64,000 nt of DNA, from contig DAOMQA010000001.1 of assembly GCA_035445085.1 (NCBI GenBank), positions 248,001-312,000 of the forward strand, given 5' to 3'. The translations under genes and the position numbers were made by a program. This stretch comes from JBDHXE01 sp035445085 (GTDB lineage: Bacteria; Bacteroidota; Ignavibacteria; Kapaibacteriales; UBA2268). The notes beneath the pieces are model-generated. The model made no database searches, was not told the DNA's origin, and saw only the letters and a program-made list of their open reading frames with translations. Within the stretch, counting starts at the first letter, position 1. Each line of letters opens with the position of its first letter. Below are positions 10,598 to 18,749 of this stretch, piece by piece.

Positions 10598-11209
10598 TAA
10601 AACCATCCTTGTTATAATTGAAAAATCCATTAATTATAAAAACAGTAAAAATATCTTTAATTCTATTACTTTTCTAATCACTTAAATATTTATATTTATA
10701 TTTCAAGGCTGCTAAAGGCATTGACCCATTCAGCATTATTCTAATTTTCAAAGAACTTCTTATATATTTTCAATTACAATATTAATAAATATTTTTGATA
10801 TACTTTTTATAAAATCTAATACTTATTAATTTATATATCGTAATTTTTTTCTAAAACTTTAATTTTTATTCAATAGGTTAATATTAAAATTCAAATTGTA
10901 CAATATTAACCATCCCATTTAATTACTTCTTTATTTTTCAACTACTTAGATATAGCCCTCCAATTCTTATGCCAATTACGTAGAAGTACTTATAAAGAAT
11001 AAATAAGTAAATATTTTAAAGTTTAGATAGAACTAAATTAGCTAATTAAAAACTTAATATTTTTATTTTAAGGTTTGTATCAATACATAAAATTCAATAT
11101 AAATCACATTTTATGTTATGATAATTTCAAAATATTGTTACATTAGTATCAAGCAAATAATTCATTTGTCAGAATTATTTATTAAATTTTAAAACTAAAA
11201 AGGAGTAAG
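10598..11209. other. AT-rich divergent intergenic region without genes
   Basis: About 610 bp between the leader structures of the adhesin unit and the COG2403 gene. I see no ORF with coding character, no tRNA and no long repeat. It must hold promoters in both directions, but I find no clear TAnnTTTG element. A less AT-rich patch at about 10703-10738 could be a remnant or a small RNA. The end of the region carries AAGGAG, the ribosome-binding site for the gene at 11210. Confidence 0.6.
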
Positions 11210-12526
11210 ATGGCAAAAATAAAGGTAATAATTGTCGGGGCAGCTGGCAGAGATTTTCATAATTTTAATGTAATTTATAGGAATAATCCACTATTTGAAG
11301 TAGTGGCATTTACCGCTGCACAGATTCCAGATATAGATGACCGGAAATATCCAGCATCGTTATCTGGCGAACTATACCCTGATGGTATTCCGATTTATGC
11401 ACAAGATGAATTAGAGTCTTTGATACAAGAACACCAAGTAGACGAGTGTGTTCTATCATATTCTGACCTTTCATACAGCACAGTTATGCACCTTGGCTCA
11501 ATAATAATGGCAGCAGGTGCTAAATTTTCAATGTTAGGCTCATACCCTACTATGCTTAAATCAAGTAAACCTATTATTTCAGTATGCGCTGTTAGAACGG
11601 GTTGTGGTAAGTCTCAAACAACACGAGCAATTGTAAAGGAGCTGATAAGCCAAGGTAAAAAGGTAGTATCGGTAAGGCATCCAATGCCTTATGGTGATTT
11701 AGAGGCACAGAAGATACAACGTTTTGCGGAATTGGGCGATTTACAAAAGCATAATTGTACAATTGAAGAAATGGAAGAATATGAGCCACATATTGCTATG
11801 GGTAGCATTATCTATGCGGGAGTAGATTACGAAGCAATCTTGAGAGAAGCAGAAAAAGAAGCTGATATAATTATTTGGGACGGTGGTAATAATGATATGC
11901 CATTTTATAAGCCAGATTTAAGCTTTGTAGTTGTAGATCCATTGCGTCCGGGTCATGAAATTTCGTATTATCCGGGTGAAGTAAATTTGCGTATGGCTGA
12001 TGTTATAGTTATTAACAAAATTGATTCTGCCTATCCAGAAGATGTAGAATATATTTTAGAAAATATCCGTAACTATAATCCTACGGCTAAGGTAATATTT
12101 GCAGCATCGGCAATTTTGGTAGACAACCCAGATTTAATTAATGGCAAGAACGTATTAGTAATTGAAGATGGACCAACCTTGACTCACGGTGAAATGAAAA
12201 TAGGCGCTGGAACAGTTGCTGCGAATAGGTTTGGGGCTGGAAATATCATAGACCCGCGTCCTTATGCAGTAGGAAAATTAGCAGAGACATTCGCAATTTA
12301 TCCAGAAATCGGCACATTATTGCCTGCTATGGGGTATGGAGACCAACAAATGAAAGACTTGGAAAACACAATTAATAATACAGATTGTGACTCTGTTGTC
12401 ATAGCTACTCCTATCGATTTAGCTAGATTTATTAATATAAAGAAACCTAACACAAGAGTGTATTATGAGCTTACAGAAATTGGCTTACCGAATGTTAAGT
12501 CTATCATAAATTCATTCTTTAATTAA
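11210..12526 (+). CDS. COG2403-type predicted GTPase, cyclic 2,3-diphosphoglycerate synthetase-like
   Basis: 438 residues, ATG with AGGAG seven bases upstream. The N-terminus has a Rossmann-like IIVGAAGRDFHNFN motif (about 7-20). A P-loop-like VRTGCGKSQTT lies at about 128-138, WDGGNNDMPF near 223, and an NKID guanine-specificity motif near 270. This matches the family known from memory as COG2403, whose members are often labelled cyclic 2,3-diphosphoglycerate synthase after the methanogen enzyme. The bacterial substrate is not established. It is a single-gene unit, convergent with yidC, with a terminator hairpin between them. ATP or GTP binding is likely; making cyclic DPG here is only a possibility. 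Confidence 0.7.
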   Translation: MAKIKVIIVGAAGRDFHNFNVIYRNNPLFEVVAFTAAQIPDIDDRKYPASLSGELYPDGIPIYAQDELESLIQEHQVDECVLSYSDLSYSTVMHLGSIIMAAGAKFSMLGSYPTMLKSSKPIISVCAVRTGCGKSQTTRAIVKELISQGKKVVSVRHPMPYGDLEAQKIQRFAELGDLQKHNCTIEEMEEYEPHIAMGSIIYAGVDYEAILREAEKEADIIIWDGGNNDMPFYKPDLSFVVVDPLRPGHEISYYPGEVNLRMADVIVINKIDSAYPEDVEYILENIRNYNPTAKVIFAASAILVDNPDLINGKNVLVIEDGPTLTHGEMKIGAGTVAANRFGAGNIIDPRPYAVGKLAETFAIYPEIGTLLPAMGYGDQQMKDLENTINNTDCDSVVIATPIDLARFINIKKPNTRVYYELTEIGLPNVKSIINSFFN

Positions 12527-12548
12527 TATCTTTTATATTTAAGTAATT

Positions 12549-12580
12549 AGGGACTAATTCAATAAACTGATTTAGCCCCT
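12549..12580 (+). terminator. terminator between the COG2403 gene and yidC
   Basis: AGGGACTAA at 12549-12557 pairs with TTAGCCCCT at 12572-12580 with one A-C mismatch, followed by TTTATTTT on the plus strand. It lies 22 bp after the COG2403 stop codon. The convergent yidC ends at 12607, so the stem may serve both strands. Confidence 0.6.
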
Positions 12581-12606
12581 TTATTTTAAAGAAAAATTAT
12601 AATTAA

Positions 12607-14475
12607 TTATTTTTTCTTATTAGGTTTATTATTATTTTTATTATTTAGTTTAGCCCCTGGCACTGCACGCCCTTGAGATTCGGCAATTTTTTGAGCTTCA
12701 GACATTTTCTTTTGCAACCAACTTTCTTTTTTAGGTGCTTTTCTAAGGTCTTCTAAAGTGGGCCTGTTAGCGGCATATTTATTCATCCACACTTGGTGCC
12801 CAATAGATAGCACATTAAACATAAAATAGTACAAATTAAGACCTGCAGGAAAATTAGAAAACATTAATGTAAACATTACTGGCATAACATAAACCATAGC
12901 TTGCTGACGTGGATCGGTTACCGTCATTTTTTGTTGAAAAAACATAGTTACACCCATCGCTAAGGCAAGCCCAGAAATATGAGATATTCCTAAGATAGAA
13001 AAACCAAATGTCAGAATAGAGTCAGGTACACTTAGGTCTGTAATCCACCAGAAAAATTGAGATTGGCGTAAATCAATAGAAGCGCTAAGCAATTGCCACA
13101 AAGCTATAAGTATAGGCATTTGCAATATCATTGGTAAGCAACCTCCAGCTGGATTAATGCCATACTCGCTATATAGCTTCATTATTTCTTGCTGTTGTTT
13201 CATATTATCGTCTTTGTACTTTTCGCGTATTTTATGCATTTCTGGAGTAAGCAACTGCATCTTTTGAGTTGACCTCATTTGCTGAATAGAAAGAGGATAA
13301 AGAAGTAATTTCATCAATATAGAAAAAATAATGATAGCAATACCATAATTTAAAATAAACTTATGTATAAACTTCAAGATTGGCATCATAAAGAATTCGG
13401 CTATTTGTCTAATTCCATACTTAAATCCCAAGTTTACCATTTGGTTTATGCCATATTGGCTCACAATATCATAATCTAATGGTCCGAGGTATACTTTAAA
13501 ACTTTTAATGTCGGTTCCTTCTTTAAATGGCAATCTAAAATTCATTGAGTAAATTTCCATATTACCACTATTTTTCAAATTCTTCTTTTTGCCATACAAA
13601 TCAATCGTCCCATCAAATGATTGCCAAGGTTGTGGAATAATAGCCACACCGAAGTATTTAGTCTTAATGCCAGCAAAGTCAATAATACCAGTTTCTTGCG
13701 ATTCTACGGGTTCGTCTTTATCAGCATTCAATTCTGCTAAACTACCATTAAGCAAAGCCATAGCATGAGCATCAGCGCTTTCATTTACTGAATTTTCTTC
13801 TTGGTAAGATAGTCCGCTATTCCATACTAAATTATAACCTCTATTAGCGGGGATAATTTGTTCCATATTTTGAGTAGCGATATCAGTATCAAAGATATAC
13901 TTATCACCAGAGAATTTAAATCTTCTGATAATCTTTTTGCCGGGTTCAGGTTCAATTACATATTCTAATTGAAACGTTTTTGTACCATCTAAATAAATGC
14001 TATCTTTATCAATCGTAGAAGAAAAGTAAAGATCACGCGTATCTATTTTAGCACCATCATAAGTTAAAAAAGATATCGCAAGTTCCCCTTTCAAATCTCT
14101 TATTAATTGTGTGGGTACTTTATCCCACTTCTTAAACTTTTTTAACTGCCATTTTAATATCGATGGTCCTTTATTTGATATTTTTGCAATAAACAGTTCA
14201 TTTTCAATAGTAGTTATTCGCTCATTACCTTCAGAAAATTTTGAAAAGAATTTTCCAAATTTATTATTAGCTATAAGTGAGTCGCTTGCAGAACTTATTT
14301 TACTTGTAGAGTTTAAGTTAGCTACATTATTTGAATCACTTTTGTTCTTACTCGTTAATTCCGTTTCATTTTTAGCTTTTGGTTTAGTGGGTTTGGTTTG
14401 ACTTTGTTCCCAGAACATCCAACCAACCACAATAGCAAAAATTAGGACAAATCCAATAATCGATCTTTTATCCAT
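12607..14475 (-). CDS. yidC: membrane protein insertase YidC
   Basis: 622 residues. Inner-membrane insertase and chaperone that works with SecYEG or alone. An N-terminal membrane anchor (about residues 5-22) is followed by a large periplasmic beta domain (about 65-350), typical of Gram-negative YidC. The conserved membrane core runs from about 360 to 570 and includes IRQIAEFFMMPIL, YPLSIQQMRSTQKMQ and NPAGGCLPMILQMPILIALW. The C-terminus is a basic, Asn/Lys-rich tail as expected for a ribosome-contacting end. It begins immediately after yidD in the rpmH-rnpA-yidD-yidC unit. Confidence 0.97.
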   Translation of the reverse strand: MDKRSIIGFVLIFAIVVGWMFWEQSQTKPTKPKAKNETELTSKNKSDSNNVANLNSTSKISSASDSLIANNKFGKFFSKFSEGNERITTIENELFIAKISNKGPSILKWQLKKFKKWDKVPTQLIRDLKGELAISFLTYDGAKIDTRDLYFSSTIDKDSIYLDGTKTFQLEYVIEPEPGKKIIRRFKFSGDKYIFDTDIATQNMEQIIPANRGYNLVWNSGLSYQEENSVNESADAHAMALLNGSLAELNADKDEPVESQETGIIDFAGIKTKYFGVAIIPQPWQSFDGTIDLYGKKKNLKNSGNMEIYSMNFRLPFKEGTDIKSFKVYLGPLDYDIVSQYGINQMVNLGFKYGIRQIAEFFMMPILKFIHKFILNYGIAIIIFSILMKLLLYPLSIQQMRSTQKMQLLTPEMHKIREKYKDDNMKQQQEIMKLYSEYGINPAGGCLPMILQMPILIALWQLLSASIDLRQSQFFWWITDLSVPDSILTFGFSILGISHISGLALAMGVTMFFQQKMTVTDPRQQAMVYVMPVMFTLMFSNFPAGLNLYYFMFNVLSIGHQVWMNKYAANRPTLEDLRKAPKKESWLQKKMSEAQKIAESQGRAVPGAKLNNKNNNKPNKKK

Positions 14476-14730
14476 TTACTTTTCTTTATTAGTTATTATT
14501 TCAATATTATTATTATTTTTTTTAGGCACAGGATCGAAACCACCTTGATGAAAAGGGTGGCATTTTGCAATTCTTTTAATAGCCATAATCGTACCTTTGA
14601 ACGCTCCATACTCATCAATAGCTTCATATCCATAATGAGAACAAGTAGGATAAAATCTACAATTAGATCCTAATAGCGGTGAAAGTAGTTTCTGATACAA
14701 TCTGATTAATATTAGAAGAGGGTATTTCAT
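14476..14730 (-). CDS. yidD: membrane protein insertion efficiency factor YidD
   Basis: 84 residues, the usual length of the family. It shows the YidD hallmark from LIRLYQKLLSPLLG through CRFYPTCSHYGYEAI to KCHPFHQGGFDPVP, with three conserved cysteines. It is thought to assist YidC-dependent insertion at the inner membrane. The start overlaps the rnpA stop by four bases (ATGA) and the stop abuts the yidC start, so translation is probably coupled. The tail is Asn/Lys-rich. Confidence 0.95.
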   Translation of the reverse strand: MKYPLLILIRLYQKLLSPLLGSNCRFYPTCSHYGYEAIDEYGAFKGTIMAIKRIAKCHPFHQGGFDPVPKKNNNNIEIITNKEK

Positions 14731-15146
14731 TTTAGTGCTTGTGCTTGTTTTTGTTGATATTCAACAGCCTTATTTAGAACGGACTCCACAAGTGGTAATA
14801 CGTCGTTCAATCCTATCTCATTAACAAACGAAATACGCTTATTCAACATAAAAATAGAGTATTTTATACTTTTATATTTATCTTTATCTGTCATAATTAC
14901 TTGCTTAATTGCAACTCTTAATAACCTTTTTATTCTATTTCGATACACTGCACTTTTATTTGTTTTTTTTGAGCAAGCAACGCCAAAATATATTAAGTCA
15001 GTATTGTTCGACTTTAAGATACTCAGTTTTTGGTTTTCAAAAACAAAATAAGACGTCAATTCTTTACTTTTGATTTTTTTTCCATTTTGGATAACTTTAT
15101 AAAAACAATTGTAGCCTTTTAGAGGTTTAAGCGATTTATTTGTCAT
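14727..15146 (-). CDS. rnpA: ribonuclease P protein component
   Basis: 139 residues. Protein subunit of RNase P, which with the catalytic RNA matures tRNA 5' ends. The family signature is visible as FGVACSKKTNKSAVYRNRIKRLLR (RNR motif at about 86-97). The N-terminal part is diverged, as is usual in AT-rich Bacteroidota. It lies downstream of rpmH, separated by a terminator-like hairpin, and overlaps yidD by four bases. Confidence 0.93.
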   Translation of the reverse strand: MTNKSLKPLKGYNCFYKVIQNGKKIKSKELTSYFVFENQKLSILKSNNTDLIYFGVACSKKTNKSAVYRNRIKRLLRVAIKQVIMTDKDKYKSIKYSIFMLNKRISFVNEIGLNDVLPLVESVLNKAVEYQQKQAQALK

Positions 15147-15152
15147 TTTAAT

Positions 15153-15195
15153 AAAAAAGGGCTATCCCAAATATTATTTCGGGTACAGCCCTTTT
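15153..15195 (-). terminator. intrinsic terminator or attenuator between rpmH and rnpA
   Basis: Read on the minus strand, AAAAGGGCT pairs with AGCCCTTTT, with an inner CCC/GGG pairing, and a run of six T follows. It lies 16 bp after the rpmH stop and seven bp before the rnpA ATG. It can cut transcription after the highly needed L34 message and lower rnpA-yidD-yidC expression. Confidence 0.7.
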
Positions 15196-15211
15196 AAACA
15201 TTATTTAAATA

Positions 15212-15355
15212 CTATTCATCGCTGACAGTTAATTTATGACGGCCTTTAGCTCTGCGAGAAGCAAGAACTTTGCGACCGTTTTTAGTTGCCATTCTAGAGC
15301 GAAAACCGTGCTTATTTCTTCTTTTACGGCGGCTTGGCTGATACGTACGCTTCAT
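15212..15355 (-). CDS. rpmH: 50S ribosomal protein L34
   Basis: 47 codons from ATG 15355 to TAG 15214-15212. The product begins MKRTYQPSRRKRRNKHGFRS and continues with the conserved MATKNGRKVLASRRAKGRH segment, which fits L34 throughout. It is the first gene of the rnpA-yidD-yidC cluster. Its promoter has a Bacteroidota-type -7 box about 50 bp upstream. No dnaA gene or DnaA-box cluster is visible beside it. Confidence 0.97.
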   Translation of the reverse strand: MKRTYQPSRRKRRNKHGFRSRMATKNGRKVLASRRAKGRHKLTVSDE

Positions 15356-15406
15356 ATTCTATACCTATAATTTATATTTATATATAATTTTCATAATTTA
15401 GAACTA

Positions 15407-15414
15407 CAAAGATA
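15407..15414 (-). promoter_or_regulatory. Bacteroidota-type -7 element upstream of rpmH
   Basis: On the minus strand the sequence TATCTTTG matches the Bacteroidota -7 consensus TAnnTTTG. A weak -33 candidate, TTTTCGC, lies about 18-20 bases further upstream. Initiation just downstream would give a leader of roughly 45 bases before the rpmH ATG. Confidence 0.55.
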
Positions 15415-15489
15415 ACATTTTTTTCTTAATTAGCGAAAATAAATATTATATTGCATATTGTGATACATAATTTTTATAAAAGGATTACT

Positions 15490-16116
15490 ATGAAGGTTAC
15501 TATGATTCTTGTTGCTTTACTATTTTCATCAGTATTAGCAACATTTTCGCAAAGCAATTACCCCTTAGCTGTGGGAGTAGAAGTAGGCTATAAAGCTGGT
15601 ATTAATGCGGCAGACGTGCCGACAGGCACTAAGAATGCCGTAGGTTTTGCTAATACTCCAGATATTGGACTGCAATTGTATATTCCATTTAAAGGTCAAG
15701 ATAACATGGGTGTATTAGCAAATTTAGGCTACTATACATTTCCATATAATTTTACATTTGAAGGAGTTTCTGGTGCTGATGCTAAATATAATGCAAGTTA
15801 TATAGGGTTAGGAGCTGACTTTTTTGTTTCAAATTTTACGGTAGGTGTTAATTATGGTATTCCAGCTTCTGCAAAACTTAATGATTTTGACTTAAATACA
15901 GAAACTATGGCAGGTGCTTTAGAGTTCAGACTTGGCGGTCATATCCCAATGATGGTTACTTCTTCTGGCAGATTGAACCTCAATATACGAGCTTCTTACT
16001 TTCTGACTGGACAGTTTCAAGAGAATAAGTTGATTGGTGGAAAGAATACTAATCCAGCATCTATAAGCTTTGGCCTATCTTACTTATTTAACTTAAATTC
16101 AAGTATTGAAGAATAA
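15490..16116 (+). CDS. small outer-membrane beta-barrel protein, uncharacterised
   Basis: 208 residues from the ATG at 15490, which has AAGGA six bases upstream. An upstream in-frame TTG at 15451 lacks a ribosome-binding site and would spoil the signal peptide. The signal is MKVTMILVALLFSSVLATFSQ. The rest alternates polar and hydrophobic residues in short strands with many aromatic and Gly residues and ends in a strand with aromatics (FGLSYLFNL), consistent with an 8-10-strand outer-membrane barrel. Ligand or role is unknown. It is a single-gene unit divergent from rpmH. Confidence 0.75.
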   Translation: MKVTMILVALLFSSVLATFSQSNYPLAVGVEVGYKAGINAADVPTGTKNAVGFANTPDIGLQLYIPFKGQDNMGVLANLGYYTFPYNFTFEGVSGADAKYNASYIGLGADFFVSNFTVGVNYGIPASAKLNDFDLNTETMAGALEFRLGGHIPMMVTSSGRLNLNIRASYFLTGQFQENKLIGGKNTNPASISFGLSYLFNLNSSIEE

Positions 16117-16119
16117 AAA

Positions 16120-16150
16120 AGCCGGCTGAGTTTTTATACTCATACCGGTT
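16120..16150. terminator. bidirectional terminator between the barrel protein and the LolD-type gene
   Basis: AGCCGG-C-TGAG pairs with CTCA-TA-CCGGTT around an eight-base loop. On the minus strand it is followed by TTTTTTATTC, a good U-tract for the ABC gene ending at 16190. On the plus strand it starts four bases after the barrel-protein stop, followed by a weaker ATTTAT. Confidence 0.7.
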
Positions 16151-16189
16151 ATTTATGGAGTTGCTATAGAGATATATACGGGGATTTTT

Positions 16190-16891
16190 CTAATTAGTTT
16201 CAATAGACGAAATATTCCCGTCTTTTAAAAATATAATCTTATCCGTGCTTTTTGCTATTTCAATGCTATGCGTTGCCATCAACATTGTAATATTATAATC
16301 TTCAATAACTTTATGTAAAAGCTCAACTACAATGTTAGCATTATATGAATCTAAATTACCAGTAGGTTCGTCAGCTAAAATAATTTTAGGCTTATTAATT
16401 AAGGCTCGAGAAATCGCTATTCTTTGCTGTTCTCCTCCTGATAACTCATTTGGCTTACTATTTATTTTATTTAATAGCCCAACTTTTTCAATTAATTCTA
16501 AAGCTAAAGCCTTAGCTTCTTTGACCTTTATACCTGCTATCAGAGCTGGTAACATTACATTTTCTATAGCGTTAAATTCAGGCAAAAGATGATAAAATTG
16601 AAAGATAAAACCAATTTCTTTATTTCTAAAATTTGACAGTCTTTTATCTGAAAAGGCAGTTGGTTTAATAATCTCATCGTTAATATAATAAGTTATACTC
16701 CCCGAATCTGCTTTATCTAACATTCCAAGTATATATAATAGCGTAGATTTGCCTGCTCCAGATGGGCCCATTAGAGTAATAAATTTATTTTTTTCAATCT
16801 CTAAGTTTAAACCTTTCAATACTAAAGTCTTCTGGGCAGACTTACTTTCAAATGATTTGTATAGGTTATCAACATTAATAATATTATTCAT
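16190..16891 (-). CDS. ABC transporter ATP-binding protein, LolD/MacB type
   Basis: 233 residues, a stand-alone nucleotide-binding domain. Walker A is GPSGAGKST (42-50), the Q-loop is FIFQFYHLLPEF, the signature is LSGGEQQR (about 149-156), Walker B is IILADEPTGNLDS, and the H-loop is MATHS. The length and the PTGNLDS form place it in the LolD/FtsE/MacB group, which energises lipoprotein release or mechanotransmission. No partner permease (LolC/E-like) is next to it, so the transported substrate is unassigned. The start codon lies two bases after the U-tract of the rplQ terminator and has no Shine-Dalgarno sequence, so it depends on readthrough or on an unusual start. Confidence 0.88.
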   Translation of the reverse strand: MNNIINVDNLYKSFESKSAQKTLVLKGLNLEIEKNKFITLMGPSGAGKSTLLYILGMLDKADSGSITYYINDEIIKPTAFSDKRLSNFRNKEIGFIFQFYHLLPEFNAIENVMLPALIAGIKVKEAKALALELIEKVGLLNKINSKPNELSGGEQQRIAISRALINKPKIILADEPTGNLDSYNANIVVELLHKVIEDYNITMLMATHSIEIAKSTDKIIFLKDGNISSIETN

Positions 16892-16893
16892 AT

Positions 16894-16940
16894 AAAAAAA
16901 GACTTGCTTTTCGGCTATAACAATAAACCAAAAAGCAAGT
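16894..16940 (-). terminator. strong terminator at the end of the ribosomal superoperon
   Basis: On the minus strand ACTTGCTTTTTGG pairs with CCGAAAAGCAAGT around a loop of about 14 bases, then CTTTTTTTA. It lies 21 bp after the rplQ stop. The T-run ends about two bases before the ATG of the LolD-type gene. Confidence 0.85.
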
Positions 16941-16961
16941 AAAATAATTTAAGAAGTAAAA

Positions 16962-17648
16962 TTAATCTTTTTTATCTTCTGGTGCTTCTATATTATCATT
17001 AGAATTATCAGAATTAACTTCATCATTAGTATCTTCAAAAACTAAAGTTTCTGATGCAGTAGCCTCAACTTGTTCAGAAGCTGTTTCTACAGCTTGTTCT
17101 TGTTCTACTTCAGATTGTTGATCAATAATAGCCTTTTCTTCAACTGCTTCTACAACTGGTTTAGTAGTAGTTGTATTGGTTTGACTTTCTACTTTCTTAG
17201 TTTGTTTCTTTTTTCTTTTAGTGCTTGAAGCTCCATCTTGTTGGGCAGCAAAATCAACTAATTCAATAATAGCTGTTCTAGCATTATCACCTCTACGAAC
17301 TCCAGTTTTGATAACACGAGTAAAACCACCATTACGAGATTCTACAGCAGGTGCAATTGAATCAAAGAGTTCTTGAAGAACTGCTTTATTTCTAATAACT
17401 CTACCAACTTGTCTTCTATTATGAATATCAATAGTCTGACCAGTAGGTAACTCACCTTGTTTTTCTCTAATCAAAGCATGTTTTGCTTTAGAAATTAATT
17501 TTTCAGCAAAAGATCTTAGTTCTTTAGCTTTAGCTTCTGTGGTATGAACTTTTTTATGTTCAAATAATTGTGTTGCTAGGTTATTTAATAAAGCCTTACG
17601 GTGGCTATGTGTTCTTTTTAATTTTCTGCCTGCTACTTGGTGTCTCAT
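16962..17648 (-). CDS. rplQ: 50S ribosomal protein L17 with long acidic tail
   Basis: 228 residues against about 120-130 for most L17. The core is standard from MRHQVAGRKLKRTHSHRKAL through GFTRVIKTGVRRGDNARTAIIELV (about residue 133). Beyond residue 140 is a Lys-rich linker and then about 80 residues of Glu/Ser/Thr/Asn-rich low-complexity sequence. Such tails occur in Bacteroidota L17 but this one is long. Last gene of the alpha cluster, followed by a strong terminator. Confidence 0.97.
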   Translation of the reverse strand: MRHQVAGRKLKRTHSHRKALLNNLATQLFEHKKVHTTEAKAKELRSFAEKLISKAKHALIREKQGELPTGQTIDIHNRRQVGRVIRNKAVLQELFDSIAPAVESRNGGFTRVIKTGVRRGDNARTAIIELVDFAAQQDGASSTKRKKKQTKKVESQTNTTTTKPVVEAVEEKAIIDQQSEVEQEQAVETASEQVEATASETLVFEDTNDEVNSDNSNDNIEAPEDKKD

Positions 17649-17687
17649 AATTAAAACTCTATCTTAACATTAATTAATAACAATATT

Positions 17688-18701
17688 CTATTCAGCAATA
17701 ATTGCTTTATCTTCTTTAATATATAGGTCTACATTCATTCCGAAATCAAGTCCGTAGCTAGCCACAACTTCTTGCAATTCGGTAAGCGATTTCCTACCAA
17801 AATTTCTAAATTTCAATAATTCAGCTTCTTCTAACATAACTAACTCAGAAAGAGTTTTAATATTAGCTATCTTTAGGCAGTTGTGAGCTCTAACCGACAA
17901 TTCAAGTTCATCAACTGGAGTAAGAAGTATTTTCCTGATACGATTCTTTTCAGCGTTCTTTGCTTCATCTTCAGGATTTTCAACCGGTATTGGTTCTTCA
18001 TCATCAATTATATCTAAACTAATAAAATACTTAACATGTTCGTTTAGAATTTTAGCAGATTGATGAACTGCTTCTTGTGCAGTAATAGAGCCATCGGTTC
18101 TAACATCTAATATCAGTCTTTCGTAATCTGTTTTTTGACCGACACGATACGGTTCTATACTATATACAACGTTCTTAATAGGGGTATATATAGCATCGAT
18201 AGGTAGCATACCTACTGGAAAATCATTAATTATTTGTTCTTCGGAAGGTATATAACCTTTTCCACGACCAATTCTAAGTTCAACATCAAATTCAGCATCT
18301 TCGGAAAGAGTTGCAATATAATGATTTGGGTCTGTAACTTCTATTAATGATGAGGCATCTTGAATATCTTTAGAAGTCCATACATGTGGACCTTTTAATG
18401 AAAAATTAATTTTAGTCAATTTTTTGTCTGATAATTTAAATCTCACTTCTTTAAGATTTAGAATAATATCAGTAACATCTTCAACAACTCCATTAATAGA
18501 TTGGAATTCATGAAGTACGTCGCTAATTTTCACTCCAACAATAGCAGTCCCATAGATTGATGACAATAGTACTCTTCTCATAGAGTTCCCTAAAGTAACA
18601 CCAAACCCTGGCTCTAATGGCGACAAAATAAAACGACTGTGAAAATCCGATGCGGATTCTTCAATAATGACCCTATCGGGCATTTGCATTTGAATATTCA
18701 T
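17688..18701 (-). CDS. rpoA: RNA polymerase alpha subunit
   Basis: 337 residues. The N-terminal dimerisation and assembly domain (1-235) carries PLEPGFGVTLGNSMRRVLLSS and RIGRGKGY. The C-terminal domain (about 255-320) with VDELELSVRAHNCLKIANI and LLKFRNFGRKSLTEL contacts promoter UP elements and activators. It follows rpsK directly with 48 bp between; the rpsD gene that usually sits here is missing. Confidence 0.98.
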   Translation of the reverse strand: MNIQMQMPDRVIIEESASDFHSRFILSPLEPGFGVTLGNSMRRVLLSSIYGTAIVGVKISDVLHEFQSINGVVEDVTDIILNLKEVRFKLSDKKLTKINFSLKGPHVWTSKDIQDASSLIEVTDPNHYIATLSEDAEFDVELRIGRGKGYIPSEEQIINDFPVGMLPIDAIYTPIKNVVYSIEPYRVGQKTDYERLILDVRTDGSITAQEAVHQSAKILNEHVKYFISLDIIDDEEPIPVENPEDEAKNAEKNRIRKILLTPVDELELSVRAHNCLKIANIKTLSELVMLEEAELLKFRNFGRKSLTELQEVVASYGLDFGMNVDLYIKEDKAIIAE

Positions 18702-18749
18702 ATTTAACTTTCTTGGTTTATTATTTAGTTAATAAATTAACCCAACAAA

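Noticed and set aside
15356..15489. Possible replication origin beside rpmH
   Set aside because: No DnaA-box-like TTATCCACA sequences and no dnaA or dnaN gene are present; rpmH alone is not enough.
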